Of a DNA stretch of 32,139 bases, positions 1 to 7,813 are shown piece by piece. Made by a program: the position numbers and the translations under genes. Positions within the stretch are counted from its first letter, which is position 1. Each line of letters opens with the position of its first letter. Location of the stretch: assembly GCA_035500455.1 (NCBI GenBank), contig DATJXG010000056.1:1-32139 (forward strand). Reading direction: 5' to 3'. Source of the stretch: DATJXG01 sp035500455. Lineage in GTDB: Bacteria > Acidobacteriota > Terriglobia > Terriglobales > Acidobacteriaceae. The notes beneath the pieces are model-generated. The model had not been told where the DNA came from. It ran no database searches and was given only the letters and a program-made list of their open reading frames with translations.

Positions 1-129
1 GGCAAGGCGGAACTGATCATCGCCAAGCAGCGAAACGGTCCGACCGGCAAGGTGACCCTGGCGTTTTACAAGAACGCCACCCGGTTTGATTCCATGGCGA
101 TCGACGGCGTCGGGCTGGATGAAGGATAA
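1..129 (+). CDS. dnaB: Replicative DNA helicase DnaB, C-terminal end (partial)
   Basis: Only the last 42 residues are present; the gene enters from the left edge in frame 1 and ends at TAA 127-129. The segment AELIIAKQRNGPTGKV followed by TLAFYKNATRFDS is the characteristic end of the RecA-like helicase domain of DnaB, the hexameric ATP-dependent helicase that unwinds the replication fork. The ATPase motifs lie outside the window. After the conserved end there is a short tail ending in LDEG. No hairpin terminator follows immediately. Identification rests on a short but very conserved tail, so the family call is firm, but nothing can be said about the rest of the gene. Confidence 0.9.
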   Translation, partial: GKAELIIAKQRNGPTGKVTLAFYKNATRFDSMAIDGVGLDEG

Positions 130-752
130 CGATGAGGGATAACATTTCTGCCTGTTTCTGTGTCGAAATTGCGCTGTGGAAAAGTTTGTGGAAGGCGGGA
201 TAGGCCAGTAATCCGGTTACTCCCATAAGGATTCCGGTTACCTGGGGTGTGACTGCTTGAGTGGGCCTATCCTTAGGCAGGACAGCGACTTAGCAGAATC
301 GGTGGTTTCCGCGACTTGGCTCCCGCAGGATTTGTAAAGAGGCGCTAACATTGTGGCTTTTGCACATTTTGACCCTGGGTGCTGGTCGATCTGGCGCTGG
401 GTTCCCCGCATTCGGGAGCTGTTATGTTTGCTGGCGTCATTGGCAGTTTTGGCGCCGCAACGGCAGTATTTTCTTTCGATTCGCTTCGTCCCTTTCTTAA
501 GAAGCTGGTGCTCATATCGAGCGCTTGCCTAAAGACTGATTCTTGCCCACGGCTGGCGGCCAGGCCGTGTCCGCGCCAGAAGTTGACGTAGGCAGTACGG
601 GTGCGCCTTCCTGCTTGCTTTCCGTAGCAAAATTGGTGTACAAACCGTCCCGGCCCGTTCGGGCTGCCGCGGCCTTTATCAATTCGCCATTCCATGCCGT
701 GTTTTCCCGCGTCTTGCGCTGCGAGGACTTTGGGCGCCGCCGGAGGAATCCT
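130..752. other. Long intergenic leader between dnaB and the TonB-dependent receptor
   Basis: About 620 bases without a convincing gene. A perfect 9-base inverted repeat, GGATAGGCC (198-206) and GGCCTATCC (264-272), would close a stem around a loop holding two copies of TCCGGTTAC (212-220 and 233-241). I could not match this to a known riboswitch; no cobalamin-type box was seen. A 70-codon reading frame at 379-591 lacks a ribosome-binding site and protein-like composition. The last 30 bases carry the receptor's GGAGG site (742-746). Confidence 0.4.
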
Positions 753-3700
753 ATGCTGACGTGTAAGTCTTTGCTCGGTCTGTGCTTACTGCTGTTCTCC
801 GCCACGTTGGTCTTCGCCCAGGGGGTGGCGACCGGCGATTTGCGGGTCACCGTGAAGGACGAGAAGAGCGGCGCGATTACGAATGCCACGGTGACGGCCG
901 CGGACCAGGCGCGGGCATTCGAGCGGTCGGCGACAAGCAGCAGCGACGGCGAGTATCGCATTCTGGCGTTGCCCCCAGGGGTTTACAGCGTGAACGTCGA
1001 GTCGCCAGGGTTCGCTAAGACCACGATCAAGGATGTGGCGATTACGGTGGGGCAGATGGCGGATCTTCCCGTGGTGCTTGCGGTTACGGGAGGCCAGGAA
1101 GTTGTGAATGTGACTTCGGAGGCGGAACTGATCGAGACCCAGCGAACGTCCTCCACCGATACCATCAATCAGCGTAGCATCGACAATCTTCCGATCAATG
1201 GCCGCAACTACATCAACTTTACCCTGACGGATTCGCAGGTGGTGCGGGACAACGCGCCCAACGTCGGTGCCGCGCCGACCTCGGGATTGAACATGAGCGG
1301 GCAGCGGGCACGGTCCAACCTAGTGAATGTGGATGGGGCGGACGCCACCGACAACTCGGTGAACGGAGTGCGCTCCACAGTTTCGCAAGAGGCGGTGCAG
1401 GAGTTCCAGATCATCACCAATAGCTATGCGCCGGAGTACGGGCGGGCTTCGGGCGGCGTGGTGAACATCATCACACGCTCGGGATCGAACGATTTCCACG
1501 GCGATGTGTTCGGCTATCTGCGCAACCGCAATTTCCAGGCGGTAAATCCGTTCAGCGTATGCCTCACGCCGCCGTGCCCGAATCCTGCCTACACCCGGGT
1601 GCAGGCGGGAGCGGCTTTCGGCGGGCCGATTAAGAAAGACAGGACTTATTACTATTTTTCCTACGAAGTGACGCGGCGCCATGAAACGGGATTTTCCAGC
1701 ATCGGCGCGGACAACTTCGGCTTGGTGCCGTTTGATACCACGCAAGTAGGCCTGCCCTTCGGTGTGTTGCAACTCACGCCTGACCAGGTCGGCTTCCTTA
1801 CGAATCCGGATACGTTGGCGGCTGAGGCAAATCCACTGTTTGCCCATGCGGTGGGACAATACGCCGCCTTGGCCGGAGCCTCTTCCGGCCAGGCGGTCAA
1901 TGGAGCCTGGCCCACCGGGCTGGTGCAGGGATTGTCGGGCGGTCTGCTATCGAGTTGGGCGGGTTTCCCCACTAGCTGCACACCTCCGGGACCGTGCATT
2001 CCAGTGCCTGCGTCGTACCAGACGATGGCCTCGCAGATGGGGAACTTTCCGGTGTTCGAGGGAACAAGCCTGTACTCGCTGCGGCTCGACCACAACGTGA
2101 GCAACAACAACCGCCTTACTTTGCGCGCCAACGTCAGCCCGAGCACCGTTACCGGAATTGAGGTGGGAGGCCAGGATCAGCCCTTTGGACAAAACGCCTA
2201 TTCCCGCACCTCGCAGCAAACCTACCGCGATGTCACCGGAATGGCGCAGGACACCTGGACCATCGGCAACAACAAGGTCAACGAGCTGCGTTTTCAGTAC
2301 GCGCGGCGCGGGCTGTCTTACTTCTACAACACGGCGATTCCGGGTGGGGCCGATCCGGCGGTGAACATTCCCGGCTTCGGTTATTTCGGGCGCGAGCCTT
2401 ACTCTTACATTCAGCGGGTAGAGCAGCGCTATCAGTTCACGGATAACTTCTCCTGGGTTCTGGGGCGCCACACCACCAAGTTCGGGGTGGATGTGAACTA
2501 CCTGCCCCTCACCGCGATCTTCACCGTCAACTACGGCGGAGTTTACGACTTCGGCTCCTTCGGCTCTGCGAATCTGGGATTTGTATCTCCCGTCCCGAAC
2601 GATCCTTTCCCGAATCTTTCCGCAGTGCAGGCTTATGGCGCTGGTCTTCCCGGCGACTTCATCCAGGGACTTGGCAGTCCGAGCGATTCGTTTTCCAACC
2701 GGCCCCTGGGAATCTTCTGGCAGGACTCGTGGAGGGTCAGCCCCAAGCTGACGCTGAATTATGGCGTGCGTTACGACGTGGAGTTCCCGCCAAAATTCAA
2801 GCCGCCTACGGGGCTGGCGGAAGCCGGGTACAACTTCTTGGGATTGCAGAAAGGAATCCAGACCGACAGCAACAATATTCAGCCCCGCGTCGGGCTGGCC
2901 TGGGATCCGAAGGGCGACGGGAAGACGGTATTTCGCGCCTCCTACGGCCTGTTTTACGACCATCCGCTGCTGGGCCTTTATTTCCTGGGCGATGCTTCCG
3001 ACGGCTCCACCAGCGGCCAGCTGGCTTTCGGCGGCACCGCGCCGTGCACCAGCGCGGGCGATCCGGGAAACCTGAACGCCATTCCGATTTTCCAGGGACT
3101 ACCCATCAATGTTCCTTCCGCCGCCAATCCCTGCGCCGTTTCTCTTAATCCCGCCGTGACTGCGGCCCTGGGGTATCTACCTAATCAGCAGCAGTTCCAG
3201 GCGCTGAATTTTCCGCAGTCGGAGTTCCTCAACCAGAACTATCTGAACCCCGCGAGCTTTCTGCCGCTGGGATTTCAGCCTTTCGGCTATCCTCAGTCCA
3301 AAGACTTTGTGTATGCCTATTCCCAGCAGGCGAACTTCAGCATCGAACGCGACCTGGGACACGGCTTCGCGCTGAATCTGGCCTATAACTTCAACGGCGG
3401 ACGCCACCTTAACCGGCCCATCAACGCGAATACCATCCGCGGCGACTTGATGGTCGCCAACTTCAGCGCGGCGCTGGCAGCGGGGCAATCGGCGAGCAGT
3501 CCCTTCACCGTGGGGTCGGGGGCGGTTCCCTGCGGGAGCGGACCCGGCGGCCCCTGGGTCAGTTCGTCGCTGATGAACTTCTTCCGGCCGGGCGGCCTGA
3601 ACCCGTCTGTCGCGGGAGCGCTAATCGCGGCCGGAGCGGCTGCTTGCGTCACTCTGGCCGAATCCATCGAGAGCAGCCTGGCGAGCCAGGGATTCAACGA

Positions 3701-4496
3701 CAAGTGCGATCCCCTGACCTCGTTTACGAACTGCGTCCCCTTTGGCGACATGGACGCCAACTATTCCAACGGCAGCTCGATCTACCACGGCCTGAGCGTC
3801 AATCTGCGCAAGCGCTTCAGCAATCACTATGAATTTCTGGGTTCCTATACCTGGTCGCACGCCATTGACGACTCCACCGATTTGCAATCCACGCTCACTC
3901 CCCAGGACAGCTACTATCCCGGCCTGGACCGCGGGAATTCGACGTTCGATCAGCGGCATCGTTTCGTGTTCAGCGGCGTTTACCAGACGGGCAAACTGGC
4001 GGGAGGCGGATTCGGCAGCAAGTTCCTGAGCGACTGGACGTTTGCGCCCATCATCGAAGTAGCGTCAGGACGGCCCTTTAACATCATCACGGGGAATGGC
4101 GATAACCTGCAGTTGTCGTCGTTGACCAGCCGCCCGAATACCGTGGTCAACGCCGGGTGTGAGGCGCTGGGCTATCCCTCCTACCCGTCGAAGTACTCGC
4201 CCACGGGAGTTTTCCAGGAGCCTTGCATCGCCGATTTCGACGGTACGCTGCAGTCGCTCGACGGAACTCTGGGGCGCAACTCCGCAGTTGCGCCGTGGAC
4301 CCTGTTCGACGACCTGCGCGTGGCCAAAGCCATTCCGCTGGGCGAGCGGTTCAGCCTGGATTTGATCGCCGACATGTTCAACCTGGCGAACCGGTTCAAC
4401 GTGTCGGCGGTGAGTCCGCTGTTCACCAATGCCGGCCAGCCTACGGCAGCCTATGATCCGCGGCAGTTTCAGTTTGCGATGAAGATCAAGTGGTAG
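753..4496 (+). CDS. TonB-dependent receptor, Oar-like, with carboxypeptidase-regulatory domain
   Basis: A 1247-residue outer-membrane protein of the very large type common in Acidobacteriota. Residues 1-22 are a signal peptide (hydrophobic core LLGLCLLLFSATLVFA, cleavage before QG). Residues about 28-110 form a carboxypeptidase-regulatory-like beta sandwich (GDLRVTVKDEKSGA, ALPPGVYSV). Residues about 125-245 form the plug (NLPINGRNY, EYGRASGGVVNIITRSGSN). The rest is beta-barrel with many aromatic strands and ends in MKIKW, an outer-membrane terminal strand with aromatic last residue. The ATG at 753 is chosen because GGAGG lies 6 bases upstream and the signal peptide begins there; the frame stays open to 543, but that extension is not protein-like. 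Such receptors are thought to import large ligands, often oligosaccharides; the substrate here is unknown. No SusD-like partner is adjacent. Confidence 0.92.
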   Translation: MLTCKSLLGLCLLLFSATLVFAQGVATGDLRVTVKDEKSGAITNATVTAADQARAFERSATSSSDGEYRILALPPGVYSVNVESPGFAKTTIKDVAITVGQMADLPVVLAVTGGQEVVNVTSEAELIETQRTSSTDTINQRSIDNLPINGRNYINFTLTDSQVVRDNAPNVGAAPTSGLNMSGQRARSNLVNVDGADATDNSVNGVRSTVSQEAVQEFQIITNSYAPEYGRASGGVVNIITRSGSNDFHGDVFGYLRNRNFQAVNPFSVCLTPPCPNPAYTRVQAGAAFGGPIKKDRTYYYFSYEVTRRHETGFSSIGADNFGLVPFDTTQVGLPFGVLQLTPDQVGFLTNPDTLAAEANPLFAHAVGQYAALAGASSGQAVNGAWPTGLVQGLSGGLLSSWAGFPTSCTPPGPCIPVPASYQTMASQMGNFPVFEGTSLYSLRLDHNVSNNNRLTLRANVSPSTVTGIEVGGQDQPFGQNAYSRTSQQTYRDVTGMAQDTWTIGNNKVNELRFQYARRGLSYFYNTAIPGGADPAVNIPGFGYFGREPYSYIQRVEQRYQFTDNFSWVLGRHTTKFGVDVNYLPLTAIFTVNYGGVYDFGSFGSANLGFVSPVPNDPFPNLSAVQAYGAGLPGDFIQGLGSPSDSFSNRPLGIFWQDSWRVSPKLTLNYGVRYDVEFPPKFKPPTGLAEAGYNFLGLQKGIQTDSNNIQPRVGLAWDPKGDGKTVFRASYGLFYDHPLLGLYFLGDASDGSTSGQLAFGGTAPCTSAGDPGNLNAIPIFQGLPINVPSAANPCAVSLNPAVTAALGYLPNQQQFQALNFPQSEFLNQNYLNPASFLPLGFQPFGYPQSKDFVYAYSQQANFSIERDLGHGFALNLAYNFNGGRHLNRPINANTIRGDLMVANFSAALAAGQSASSPFTVGSGAVPCGSGPGGPWVSSSLMNFFRPGGLNPSVAGALIAAGAAACVTLAESIESSLASQGFNDKCDPLTSFTNCVPFGDMDANYSNGSSIYHGLSVNLRKRFSNHYEFLGSYTWSHAIDDSTDLQSTLTPQDSYYPGLDRGNSTFDQRHRFVFSGVYQTGKLAGGGFGSKFLSDWTFAPIIEVASGRPFNIITGNGDNLQLSSLTSRPNTVVNAGCEALGYPSYPSKYSPTGVFQEPCIADFDGTLQSLDGTLGRNSAVAPWTLFDDLRVAKAIPLGERFSLDLIADMFNLANRFNVSAVSPLFTNAGQPTAAYDPRQFQFAMKIKW

Positions 4497-4500
4497 GCGA

Positions 4501-4602
4501 ACGTGGGCGCGGGCGTCCCCACCCGTGAGTCGTTCTTCTGAGAATGGAACGCGAAGTTCGGTAATACTGCGCCGCACGGGCGCAGGACGCCCGCGCCTAC
4601 GT
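4501..4602. repeat. REPIN-like inverted pair, subfamily 2 (GCGGGCG stem)
   Basis: The right unit read on the minus strand begins ACGTAGGCGCGGGCGTCC and the left unit on the plus strand begins ACGTGGGCGCGGGCGTCC, so two related units face each other about 45 bases apart. It lies just after the receptor stop codon and may also act as an RNA hairpin. The same architecture recurs at 22848-22964. Confidence 0.75.
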
Positions 4603-4687
4603 TTGAACGCTTCCGGCGACAATCGCTAAAGGACACCGACCAACGATCAACGGCTCCCGCCCTGCCATCATCTAAACTACTGAGAAC

Positions 4688-5680
4688 TTGAAGACCCTTA
4701 TCACACTGCTGCTGCTCGCCATTCTGGCGGCGGGCGGATGGCTGGCATGGGCGGTGCTTCTTCCCGTGCAGCCGGCGAGCCAGACATTCGTCATGTTGCG
4801 GCCGGGGTACTCGACGCGGCGGATTGCCTCGGAATTGAAGTCGGCGGGAGTGATCCGCAGCGCGGACGCCTTTGTGCTGTGGCACTACCTGCATCACCGG
4901 CGCTCGCTCAAGGCCGGCGAATATCTGTTTGATAAAGCCGAGGACGCGCGCGTGGTCCACGACCGCCTGGCGCGCGGCGATATCTACATCCACACCGTGG
5001 TGATTCCCGAAGGCTACAACATGTTCGACGTCGCGCAGGCGATGCAGGACGCGGGGCTGGGAACGCGGGAGGAATTTCTTGCGGTAGCGCAGAGGGATAC
5101 TTCATTGATCGCGGATCTTGCGCCGCAGGCCAAGTCGCTGGAAGGATATCTCTTTCCCAACACCTACGAGTTCACCCGGACGCAGACCATGGCCGAGATG
5201 GCGGCGGCGATGGTAAAGCAGTTCCGCCAGGTGGCGCAGGAACTGGGGCTGAACGTCGATACGCAGCAGGATATCCAGAAGACCGTGACCATGGCATCAA
5301 TCATCGAGAAGGAAACCGCGGCGCCCGACGAGCGGCCGCTGGTAGCCAGCGTCTATTACAACCGGCTCGGTGAGGGCATTGCGTTGCAGGCGGATCCCAG
5401 CGTGATTTACGGAGAGTTGCTGCAGGGCACTTACAGCGGGGCCCTGCATCATGAGGATATGCAGGTGAACTCTGCCTACAACACCTACCGGCACCCGGGG
5501 CTGCCCCCGGGGCCGATTGCGAATCCGGGAAAAAGCGCGCTGGAAGCCGCGATGCACCCGGCCACCACCGATTACTTCTACTTTGTGGCCGACGGGAGCG
5601 GACACCACCGCTTTGCCCACAGCCTGGAAGAGCATAACCGGAACGTGGCGAAGTACAGGAAGATGGTGCTGGCGCGCTAA
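4688..5680 (+). CDS. mltG: Endolytic murein transglycosylase MltG
   Basis: 330 residues, YceG/MltG family, a normal length. An inner-membrane anchor occupies residues 3-25 (LITLLLLAILAAGGWLAWAVLL), followed by a LysM-like region and the YceG catalytic domain. The signature MASIIEKETA places the catalytic glutamate at E207, and LQADPSVIYG and NTYRHPGLPPGPIANPG are the conserved family blocks. The enzyme cleaves nascent peptidoglycan glycan strands at the membrane and limits strand length. The start is TTG at 4688, immediately before the membrane anchor; no strong ribosome-binding site is visible and no better in-frame start exists. In many bacteria mltG is followed by other genes, but here the next gene is convergent, so it appears monocistronic. 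Confidence 0.95.
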   Translation: MKTLITLLLLAILAAGGWLAWAVLLPVQPASQTFVMLRPGYSTRRIASELKSAGVIRSADAFVLWHYLHHRRSLKAGEYLFDKAEDARVVHDRLARGDIYIHTVVIPEGYNMFDVAQAMQDAGLGTREEFLAVAQRDTSLIADLAPQAKSLEGYLFPNTYEFTRTQTMAEMAAAMVKQFRQVAQELGLNVDTQQDIQKTVTMASIIEKETAAPDERPLVASVYYNRLGEGIALQADPSVIYGELLQGTYSGALHHEDMQVNSAYNTYRHPGLPPGPIANPGKSALEAAMHPATTDYFYFVADGSGHHRFAHSLEEHNRNVAKYRKMVLAR

Positions 5681-5767
5681 GGTTCGTCCTCACTTCTTCG
5701 GCAAAATCTGCCTGCCGTTTGCGGGTTGGGGCGCATCTCCTCGGGTGCGATCAGCGCCCGCTGGGGA

Positions 5768-6472
5768 TCACAGCGGCGAGAGTTCGTCCTGCTTGTCTTC
5801 CTTCTTGTCGTGCACGAGTCTTCGTTCGAGATACTGGCGGGCAAGGTCGCGGCCTCCCAGGCCGAAAGCCAGAGCCAGGCCGAGCATCAGGGCTCCGAAG
5901 ACGATGCCGAAGGCCACCAGCACCGTGTTCTCTCCCAAGCCCAGTTCTTCGAAGCCGATCGAGACCGAGAAGATGATGATCAGGGTGCGGATTATGGTGC
6001 TGATCAGGCGGGGAGAGGGCAGGTCGGCGTTGACGGCGGCGAGCAAGGCGGCACGGGAAAAGAAGCTGGCTGCCAGCAAACCGAAGAAGAACACGAACAT
6101 GGCGGCGAAAAGCCGTGGCAGGAAGCCGAAGAAGCGGGCGACGTGCTCTTCCAGTCCCACGATCTGCAGCACGCTGATTCCCACCAGCACGAATCCGAAC
6201 CAGGCAATCCAGAAGACGAAGCGGCTGAGCAGTTCACTGGTAGGCGGTAGGGCAGCTTTCTTCAGCAGTTGGGTGGCGCCGGCGTCTTCGGAGAGCTTAT
6301 CGAACTTGGTCAGGCGGAGAATGCTGCGCAAGGCTCCGCGCAGCGCCGCGGCGATCACCCAGCCGATCAGAATGATGATGAGCATCACCACGAAGCGGGG
6401 AACGAACTCGGCCATGTTGTGAATGACGCCGAGGGTGGCCTGGCTCAATTCGTTCATAATCATCTGCCACAT
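5768..6472 (-). CDS. Mechanosensitive-channel-type membrane protein (conserved TM-helix repeat)
   Basis: 234 residues with about five membrane segments, near residues 26-45, 84-105, 113-137, 156-173 and 183-205. The block GIVFGALMLGLALAFGLGG with following RDLARQYLE is the conserved TM-helix repeat found in small mechanosensitive channels and their relatives. The cytoplasmic beta and C-terminal domains of MscS are absent, so this is a short form. The ATG at 6472 lies 7 bases after the stop of the glycosyltransferase gene, and its GAGG site overlaps that stop, which indicates translational coupling. Context with trehalose synthase suggests a role in releasing or sensing solutes under osmotic change; this is inference. 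Confidence 0.8.
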   Translation of the reverse strand: MWQMIMNELSQATLGVIHNMAEFVPRFVVMLIIILIGWVIAAALRGALRSILRLTKFDKLSEDAGATQLLKKAALPPTSELLSRFVFWIAWFGFVLVGISVLQIVGLEEHVARFFGFLPRLFAAMFVFFFGLLAASFFSRAALLAAVNADLPSPRLISTIIRTLIIIFSVSIGFEELGLGENTVLVAFGIVFGALMLGLALAFGLGGRDLARQYLERRLVHDKKEDKQDELSPL

Positions 6473-6479
6473 TTTTGCC

Positions 6480-7751
6480 TCACTTTTCTCCGGCCCACAT
6501 CTGCAGCAGGCTCGGCTTCATGTGCTCGAAGGTCAGACAAAGGGCTTCGACGTAGTTTTCGATGTCATCGGCGGTGGCATCGCTGTTCTCGACGAGAAAG
6601 GTGAACGCCCGGCCGCGATAGAGCGGAGCCAGGGCCTGGATGATATGGTCGCGGCTGATCACGCTCTTGTGATACGAGGCCGCGAACTCATAGATGGTCT
6701 GTACCCACAATTCACCCGAGTAGCGGAGGCTCTCCTCGGGGAGGGCGGTGATCCTCTGCAATTCTGCCAGTGTGGCCGGCGAAAGAATGGGTTTGAGCAC
6801 CGGCTCGATGAGTTCGCTGACGCCGCGGACGAACAATTCGTAGAGGCGGGTACGGTCCACGCGCATGGGTTCGACGCTGATTTCGTGCTCCGCGCCGATG
6901 GTAGTTACCGGCTGTGATTCTTTGGCATTGCTCCACGCCGGGTAGTTGCCGTCCAGCGACCAGAACAGCGCTCCGGCAGTGCGGCGGATGGCGGAAACCA
7001 GGTCGGGAGGACTACCCTCGCCGCGGGTACGCTCGCCGAGAAAGGACTGGGCCACCCGGAAATCCCCGCCCAGGGCGGAAGTCGTAAGCAAGGTTTCGGC
7101 GCCGGTCTGAACCGAGTCTTCCGTCCACAGGTCCCGTCCCAAAAAATATGAGCCGAGCTTGCCGGAGAAGGCGAAGTCGAGAGCGTAGGGCTCGCGGAGA
7201 CGGCGGCCGTAGAGAGCGCGGGTCATGGGATAGAGCAGGTTGCGCACCAGCAGGGCATCGAACTTGTGGCGGCGATAGAGAGGCGTGACCAGGTCGAAGT
7301 TGTCGCGCAACACCGGGCGCACCAGGCGTTCCACCCACTCCGGTTCGATAGCGGTGGAGTCGGGGGCGAAGACGGCGCAGGTACTTGCGCGCAGCAGGTC
7401 GGCGGCAGCGAGGAAGGTGTGCAGGGCAGCGCCGCCATGAGGATCGCCGGGAACTTGTGTGCTGACGCAGTGCAGGGTGCGCAAGGCGTGCACGTTTGGC
7501 CCCTGGCGCATATCGCTAATGGAAGCGGCGCGCACCAGGTCGGGCGTGCCGTCCTGCGAGCCGCAATCGGCGTTGATGATGACGGCCCGCTGCCGGGGAA
7601 AGCATTTGAGCAGGCCGGCGCGCACGGCGAGGATCACGTCCCCGGCCGTCTTGGCGTCGTTGCAGGTGGCAATCCCGATAAGGATGTCCACCTCGCCGAC
7701 GTTCATCAGTTCGCGGAGAAAGTCATCCGTGAGAATGCTCTCTTCGGGCAA
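6480..7751 (-). CDS. GT-A glycosyltransferase, glucosyl-3-phosphoglycerate synthase-like (GT81-type)
   Basis: 423 residues. The N-terminal GT-A fold shows VDILIGIATCND (21-32) and INADCGSQDGTPDLV (59-73). A GpgS-like block DLVTPLYRRHKFD and YPMTRALYGRRLREP (about 153-188) is followed by the acceptor-site region LDFAFSGKLG. These blocks resemble enzymes making glucosylglycerate or mannosylglycerate, which are compatible solutes. The metal-binding DxD position reads APD (129-131), so its first Asp is replaced by Ala, and the usual GKGNALR block is GDPHGGAAL; donor use may therefore differ. The start is TTG at 7751, decided by GGAGG five bases upstream. The gene sits between trehalose synthase and the channel-like gene. 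Substrate is inferred only. Confidence 0.75.
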   Translation of the reverse strand: MPEESILTDDFLRELMNVGEVDILIGIATCNDAKTAGDVILAVRAGLLKCFPRQRAVIINADCGSQDGTPDLVRAASISDMRQGPNVHALRTLHCVSTQVPGDPHGGAALHTFLAAADLLRASTCAVFAPDSTAIEPEWVERLVRPVLRDNFDLVTPLYRRHKFDALLVRNLLYPMTRALYGRRLREPYALDFAFSGKLGSYFLGRDLWTEDSVQTGAETLLTTSALGGDFRVAQSFLGERTRGEGSPPDLVSAIRRTAGALFWSLDGNYPAWSNAKESQPVTTIGAEHEISVEPMRVDRTRLYELFVRGVSELIEPVLKPILSPATLAELQRITALPEESLRYSGELWVQTIYEFAASYHKSVISRDHIIQALAPLYRGRAFTFLVENSDATADDIENYVEALCLTFEHMKPSLLQMWAGEK

Positions 7752-7756
7752 CGAAA

Positions 7757-7761
7757 CCTCC
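7757..7761 (-). promoter_or_regulatory. Ribosome-binding site for the GpgS-like glycosyltransferase
   Basis: GGAGG read on the minus strand, five bases before the TTG at 7751. It fixes that non-ATG start and directly abuts the REPIN-like repeat at 7762-7812. Confidence 0.75.
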
Positions 7762-7812
7762 GTAGCGTAGGCGTCCCACCGGCCACCGCTGCCGGCGAGG
7801 CGCCGGCGCTAC
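7762..7812. repeat. REPIN-like inverted pair inside the trehalose synthase operon
   Basis: Left unit 7762-7783 starts GTAGCG on the plus strand; right unit 7791-7812 starts GTAGC on the minus strand and folds as GCCGGCG-CCT-CGCCGGC. The units are 7 bases apart. The element fills almost the whole gap between the trehalose synthase stop and the ribosome-binding site of the next gene. Confidence 0.85.
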
Positions 7813-7813
7813 C

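Noticed and set aside
379..591. Small plus-strand reading frame in the leader
   Set aside because: No ribosome-binding site, no recognisable domain, mixed composition ending in a Cys/Arg-rich tail.
543..752. 70-residue N-terminal extension of the TonB-dependent receptor
   Set aside because: No ribosome-binding site at 543; the GGAGG and signal peptide at 753 define the start.
130..752. Cobalamin riboswitch upstream of the TonB-dependent receptor
   Set aside because: No recognisable B12-box sequence; the receptor is of the Oar type, not BtuB.
5681..5767. Terminator between mltG and the channel-like gene
   Set aside because: No convincing stem followed by a T run on either strand in the 87-base gap.
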